Below, piece by piece: positions 6,486 through 9,444 of a stretch of DNA of 9,444 nt (the first letter of the stretch is position 1; every line of letters starts with the position of its first letter). The notes under the pieces are model-generated. The model saw only the letters and a program-made list of their open reading frames with translations. It ran no database searches and was not told the DNA's origin. The position numbers were made by a program, and so were the translations under genes. Origin of the DNA: Promethearchaeota archaeon. GTDB lineage: Archaea; Asgardarchaeota; Lokiarchaeia; Sigynarchaeales; SOKP01. The stretch covers positions 1-9,444 of the forward strand of contig JAUXAJ010000210.1 in NCBI GenBank assembly GCA_030620005.1. The letters are read 5' to 3'.

Positions 6486-7907
6486 ATGAAAAATACGAAT
6501 GATGACTCTTTAACTAAAGAAGGAAATTTGGAAAAAGAACATTCGACGCTGACTTTATTGTCGTATATCGCACCGGCCGTTGGCTTTACTTTTGCGGGTA
6601 GCATTATTTTCACAAGGATGCTTTTCTTTTACGAAGTTGAAATCCTTCTTCCCATTGCCTTGATGACCCTTGCCACTGGTATCTACACTGGCTGGGACAT
6701 GATTAACGACCCGTTTATTGGTTATCGTTCGGATCGTAACACGCGCTTTACAAGAAAGTGGGGGAGGAGATTTCCTTGGTTGATGATATCGTTCGTTCCG
6801 TTCTGCGTAACAATGGTTTTCTTATATCTCCCTCCAGATCCTAAAGTAAGCGGGATGTGGGCAACCTTTGCGTGGTTTCTAATAGTATTATTAATATATG
6901 ACACCTTCGAAGATGCCACTGTCGTTCCTTATATGGCCCTTAGGGTCAAAAAATTTCGCTCAGTGAAAGAACGAACCAAATTATCCGCCTTATTCGAGTT
7001 CTTATGGAATATCGGAAATTTACTTGCATTTATTGTCCCGCCCTTCATCGTAGTATACGGAAATCCTGCGTCATACATTGCTTTGGCAATTTTAGGCACG
7101 ATTGTGACTGTAATCGCGGTTTTATTGGGAATTCCTGGAACATGGGAGGATGAAGACTTGAGAGAAAGTTATTTCGTACAAGTGGTGGAGCCAGAACCGT
7201 TTTTCAGTAGCTTTTTTGCGCTGGTTAAAAATGCGTTTAAGAATAGAAATTTCATTGCTTTTCTCATTATGCAACTCTCATTTTCTGTATTTGGTATGTT
7301 TTTTGTCTCTTCCATTCCGTATTGGGTTTATTATATCATTCAAGCCGATCCTATACTAGAACTCTTAGTTTATATACCTTATTTTGCTGCTATTCTAGCA
7401 CCGACTCCTTTAGCATATTATCTCACGAAAAAATTCGGTCATTTAAAAGTATTCATCCTTTCTACCACTGCAATACAAGTAGTACTAGTAGTCATGGTCT
7501 TTATTATGACTAATTTAGTAGCTGTTCTTATTACTACCGCCATGTTAGGATTTGTTACCGGATTATCGAATGTTGCGTTTACGGTTACATATCTAGATTT
7601 TTATGACGACGTTGCGGTACGGAATAAAGAACGCCAACAAGGAGCATATGCCGGAATCTTCGGCTTTTTAACCCGTTTTACATTCTTTGTTCAATATCTC
7701 GTATTCTGGCTCGTTCACATGTTAACTGGGTTCGACCCGGGAGCCTCCGTTCAAACACCATTGGCTCAGTGGGGGATAATAATCATCATGGTTTTAATTC
7801 CGGGTATCTTTGGAATAATTGCCGTCTTGTGCTTCGTGATAATATACGATCTCAAACCTGAAAAAATGGAGGAAGTTAGGGCCCAATTGAAAGAGTTGGG
7901 AATTTAG
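6486..7907 (+). CDS. GPH/MelB-type MFS sugar:cation symporter
   Basis: A complete membrane protein of 473 residues from ATG at 6486. A TTG seven codons upstream (6465) is in frame but overlaps the TATA box, so the ATG is preferred. After a ~20-residue hydrophilic N-terminus there are about 12 hydrophobic segments, with the central cytoplasmic loop around 220-255. The family signature is WDMINDPFIGYRSDR...WGRRFPWL (70-99): D71 and D75 occupy the places of MelB Asp55 and Asp59, the helix II cation/sugar site, and the following loop carries the usual basic residues. EDATVVPYMAL (142-152) is the helix IV counterpart; VRNKERQQGAY (about 378-388) is the matching C-terminal-half loop. The family takes up glycosides with Na+ or H+; the substrate is not readable. 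The GH172 gene nearby suggests a fructan- or arabinan-type oligosaccharide, an inference from context only. Monocistronic with its own promoter and an oligo-T end. Confidence 0.93.
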   Translation: MKNTNDDSLTKEGNLEKEHSTLTLLSYIAPAVGFTFAGSIIFTRMLFFYEVEILLPIALMTLATGIYTGWDMINDPFIGYRSDRNTRFTRKWGRRFPWLMISFVPFCVTMVFLYLPPDPKVSGMWATFAWFLIVLLIYDTFEDATVVPYMALRVKKFRSVKERTKLSALFEFLWNIGNLLAFIVPPFIVVYGNPASYIALAILGTIVTVIAVLLGIPGTWEDEDLRESYFVQVVEPEPFFSSFFALVKNAFKNRNFIAFLIMQLSFSVFGMFFVSSIPYWVYYIIQADPILELLVYIPYFAAILAPTPLAYYLTKKFGHLKVFILSTTAIQVVLVVMVFIMTNLVAVLITTAMLGFVTGLSNVAFTVTYLDFYDDVAVRNKERQQGAYAGIFGFLTRFTFFVQYLVFWLVHMLTGFDPGASVQTPLAQWGIIIIMVLIPGIFGIIAVLCFVIIYDLKPEKMEEVRAQLKELGI

Positions 7908-7913
7908 AATTTA

Positions 7914-7942
7914 TTACTTTTTATCTTTCTTTTTTTTTTTTA
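7914..7942 (+). terminator. Oligo-T terminator after the MFS transporter
   Basis: A few bases past the TAA, ttactttttatctttc is followed by an unbroken run of about 13 T ending near 7941. U-rich tracts like this end archaeal transcription without a hairpin. No stem-loop is visible. Confidence 0.6.
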
Positions 7943-7960
7943 TGAGGTAGCAAATTAATC

Positions 7961-8530
7961 TCACCCGACAAAATTGTTGCCTCGCTTTTTTTTCTTGTTT
8001 TGTAGATAGTACTTATTCACATCCACATCAAACATTTCATAACGCTTGCTCCTCGCACGACCCATAGCATTAGCTCGTAATTGTTTTACTACTTCTTCAG
8101 AGTATTGTAAGACGATATCTGATGCCAACTCGTCCAGCTCGCAATGTTTAATCCGCAAGTAATCTTCGCCTCGCGTGGCAACTATACGCCAGATGTTCGC
8201 CTTTGCCACCCGACTAAAAATGGCTTGCTTTTGAACGCTAAATCCTTTCTCCAAGTCTATATTTGTTTTGACGGCTTTTGGAAAGCTATAATACTCAAAA
8301 AGCCCTGGTAGGTACGATTCCCATAGCCTACACCATTCGCCTAAGATCTCCACGGATGATTTTTTCTTGCTAGGCAAGAATGCCTTACATTCTTCCAATT
8401 TTATTGTAGGATCCCTCTCTTTAGCGGTGGCAAGGATTAACTCGTAGATATTACTGACTATTATTTCGAAAAATAAAAGTATTATAGGAGGCGGTACTAG
8501 TTCATCATAATAATATTGAAAAAAATTGTT
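7961..8530 (-). pseudogene. 5'-truncated ORF, possibly C-terminal part of a DDE transposase
   Basis: The frame is open from a stop just above 8530 to the stop at 7961-7963 (about 189 codons) without an ATG before the C-terminal third; the only early initiator is TTG at 8396-8398, without a ribosome binding site. The reading upstream of that TTG (SNIYELILATAKERDPTIK) looks coding, so the true start was probably lost. The segment WCRLWESYLPGLFEYY...KTNIDLEKGFSVQKQAIFSRVAK resembles the surroundings of the third catalytic residue (Glu) of DDE transposases (TN-x-x-LE-x-x-FS-x-x-K). IVATRGEDYLRIKHCELDEL and a basic C-terminus (NKKKKRG) follow. This assignment is by eye and uncertain. No terminal inverted repeats or target duplication could be found around it. 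If correct, it is a remnant lying between the sugar transporter and the GH172 gene. Confidence 0.5.
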
Positions 8531-8541
8531 TTATCACCTAA

Positions 8542-8557
8542 AAGGCATTATTGCCTT
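8542..8557. other. Short hairpin AAGGCA-TTAT-TGCCTT
   Basis: Perfect 6-bp stem with a 4-base loop, one of the few GC-containing stems in this AT-rich region. On the plus strand it is followed by aattttt. It lies next to a second hairpin, between the GH172 stop and the transposase-like remnant. It could act in 3'-end formation or be the end of a lost element. Confidence 0.5.
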
Positions 8558-8560
8558 AAT

Positions 8561-8585
8561 TTTTAATCTTTTTAAAAGATTAAAA
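8561..8585. terminator. 12-bp perfect inverted repeat downstream of the GH172 gene
   Basis: TTTTAATCTTTT (8561-8572) and AAAAGATTAAAA (8574-8585) are exact reverse complements around one base, so the folded stem would be about 10 bp with a tight AT loop. It lies 20 bases after the GH172 stop on the minus strand, where a 3'-end or mRNA-stabilising structure would sit. With the neighbouring hairpin it makes a double stem-loop. An element terminus is the alternative. Confidence 0.4.
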
Positions 8586-8604
8586 TGTTCATAATAAAGA
8601 AAAA

Positions 8605-9444
8605 TTAATTAGTTACTTTTGGTTTTTCTTTAGGTTCTTCCCGAGGCAATCTCTCTTCTCTAGGCAATAATGGTTTGAACTTTTTGTGAGGTTCTGCTTG
8701 ATACCAGTAAGCTGTGGAAGACCAATCGTCTGAACGTTCGTTAGCGTGTCCATGCTCGATTTTTACTTTAATATTTTTTTGAAAATAAACAGGGTCTTCA
8801 ATGTGATACCGATAATAAGATATTTTTCCCGTATGTTGAGCCCCTCCGGGTAAAGTGATTTTAAAGTAAGGCGAACAATAATATTGAGAAGGGGCCCACG
8901 CAGTGCAAAAATAATCTTCGGTACCTGTTCCATACAGGATCGAATCTCCATCGTCAATTTCAATGTAGTCGTCGCCTTCTCCAGGCCAATTGTTAAAATC
9001 CGGGACTTCAGGAAAGTATAAATTGTGGATATCTAAATGACATCCCACGTAATGTCCCTTCCCTTCTGCCTCTAAAATTACATAATCCTTTTCGTGAGTA
9101 GGATTCGCCTTCCAGAACCTATCTATGTGGCGAGTTTTTATCTTTTCGTAATTTCTCCCCTTACATGGATTTTCGCGATTCCAAGTGGCGTGGAATCTAC
9201 CATAAGAAGGATCGAGTTCGTTGTATTCTTCATAGTCGATGTAATAGTAAAAGATCATGTTATTATTTGTTTCGTTCTCAACTTCAATTCTCGCGCTTTT
9301 TGAAAAGGGCATTGGAAACCAGCAATTAAATCCCTTCCCGTCTTGAGGCCCATTAGAAAATGGCAAGCTCGAAAAGTTAACTGCCTGACCGTGTCCCATT
9401 CCAAAGAAATCACCAATAGGGCATTCAACGGAAGGACTTTCTTC
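8605..9444 (-). CDS. DUF2961 / GH172-family glycoside hydrolase, C-terminal 279 residues (5' end outside window)
   Basis: The frame is open to the right edge: fifteen codons before the ATG at 9397-9399 read PSVECPIGDFFG, a family motif, so that ATG is internal and the N-terminus (probably 70-100 residues) lies beyond the window. Typical DUF2961 blocks follow in order: GMGHGQAVNFSSLPF, GFNCWFPMPF, YYIDYEEY, FHATWNRENP, YVILEAEGKGHYVGC, WPGEGDDYIEID, YGTGTEDYF, YYRYHIEDPVYF, IKVKIEHGHAN and STAYWYQAEPH. The glutamates of GEGDD (codon 8977-8979) and GTEDYF (8917-8919), 20 residues apart, fit the catalytic pair of characterised GH172 enzymes. Those act on alpha-D-fructofuranosides/difructose dianhydrides or D-arabinofuranosides; which applies here is unknown. 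The C-terminal tail is Pro/Glu/Lys-rich (PREERLPREEPKEKP) and dispensable-looking. Oligomeric (often trimer-based) in the family; whether this one is secreted cannot be judged without the N-terminus. Confidence 0.93.
   Translation of the reverse strand, partial: EESPSVECPIGDFFGMGHGQAVNFSSLPFSNGPQDGKGFNCWFPMPFSKSARIEVENETNNNMIFYYYIDYEEYNELDPSYGRFHATWNRENPCKGRNYEKIKTRHIDRFWKANPTHEKDYVILEAEGKGHYVGCHLDIHNLYFPEVPDFNNWPGEGDDYIEIDDGDSILYGTGTEDYFCTAWAPSQYYCSPYFKITLPGGAQHTGKISYYRYHIEDPVYFQKNIKVKIEHGHANERSDDWSSTAYWYQAEPHKKFKPLLPREERLPREEPKEKPKVTN

Noticed and set aside
6368..6613. 81-codon minus-strand ORF over the MFS start
   Set aside because: It crosses the TATA box and antisense of the transporter's first codons; no coding features of its own.
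9094..9303. Plus-strand ORF inside the GH172 gene, and similar small ORFs at 6722-6919, 7322-7513 and 8763-8963
   Set aside because: Antisense or out-of-frame shadows of strongly conserved genes.
1..9444. A new multi-gene system (defence, secretion, mobile) spanning the window
   Set aside because: The intact genes are familiar metabolic or surface-glycan families and the unknown ORFs are fragments; no conserved cluster logic links them.

Overview
The window looks like an archaeal chromosome segment, possibly from an Asgard/Lokiarchaeia-like lineage. The clade is an inference with low confidence. The archaeal call rests on TATA-type boxes about 20-30 bp before two ATG starts with no Shine-Dalgarno site and almost no leader (MFS transporter, M24 peptidase), and on oligo-T tracts instead of bacterial-type terminators. 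Composition is AT-rich throughout and, judged by eye, extreme in the first 2.3 kb. No RNA gene, CRISPR array or complete insertion sequence was found.

Layout. (1) 1-2310, minus strand: a very AT-rich surface-polysaccharide-type segment. It holds the first 403 codons of a GT-B-like protein running off the left edge, a class I SAM methyltransferase, and a 34-codon remnant that duplicates the start of the GT-like gene. (2) 2310-3194: mostly non-coding, with one unrecognised ORF lacking an ATG (2715-3071, plus strand). (3) 3195-4412, minus strand: an intact M24-family (Xaa-Pro-type) metallopeptidase with all five metal ligands. (4) 4616-5318, plus strand: a broken PLP-dependent threonine dehydratase/serine racemase-like gene. 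It lost its middle and its 3' end and carries a 21-bp tandem duplication at the junction. (5) 5380-6428, minus strand: a chain of reading-frame pieces, one stop-interrupted and one possibly frameshifted, of unrecognised function; the last piece weakly resembles the N-terminal region of ArdC-like proteins. (6) 6486-7907, plus strand: an intact GPH/MelB-type sugar-cation symporter with a clear TATA box. (7) 7961-8530, minus strand: an ORF with no plausible start, possibly the C-terminal part of a DDE transposase. (8) 8605-9444, minus strand: most of a DUF2961/GH172 glycoside hydrolase, entering from the right edge.

How the genes fit together. The symporter and the GH172 enzyme could form a carbohydrate uptake and hydrolysis pair, although they are convergent and separated by debris. 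The peptidase and the dehydratase (when intact) would serve peptide and amino-acid catabolism, which suits a heterotrophic, peptide- and sugar-scavenging archaeon. The number of broken genes in 9.4 kb (2205-2309, 4616-5318, 5380-6428, 7961-8530, perhaps 2715-3071) points to a decaying, rearranged region, or partly to assembly error. I found no convincing evidence of a new multi-gene system; the most informative signals are the gene remnants and their junctions.
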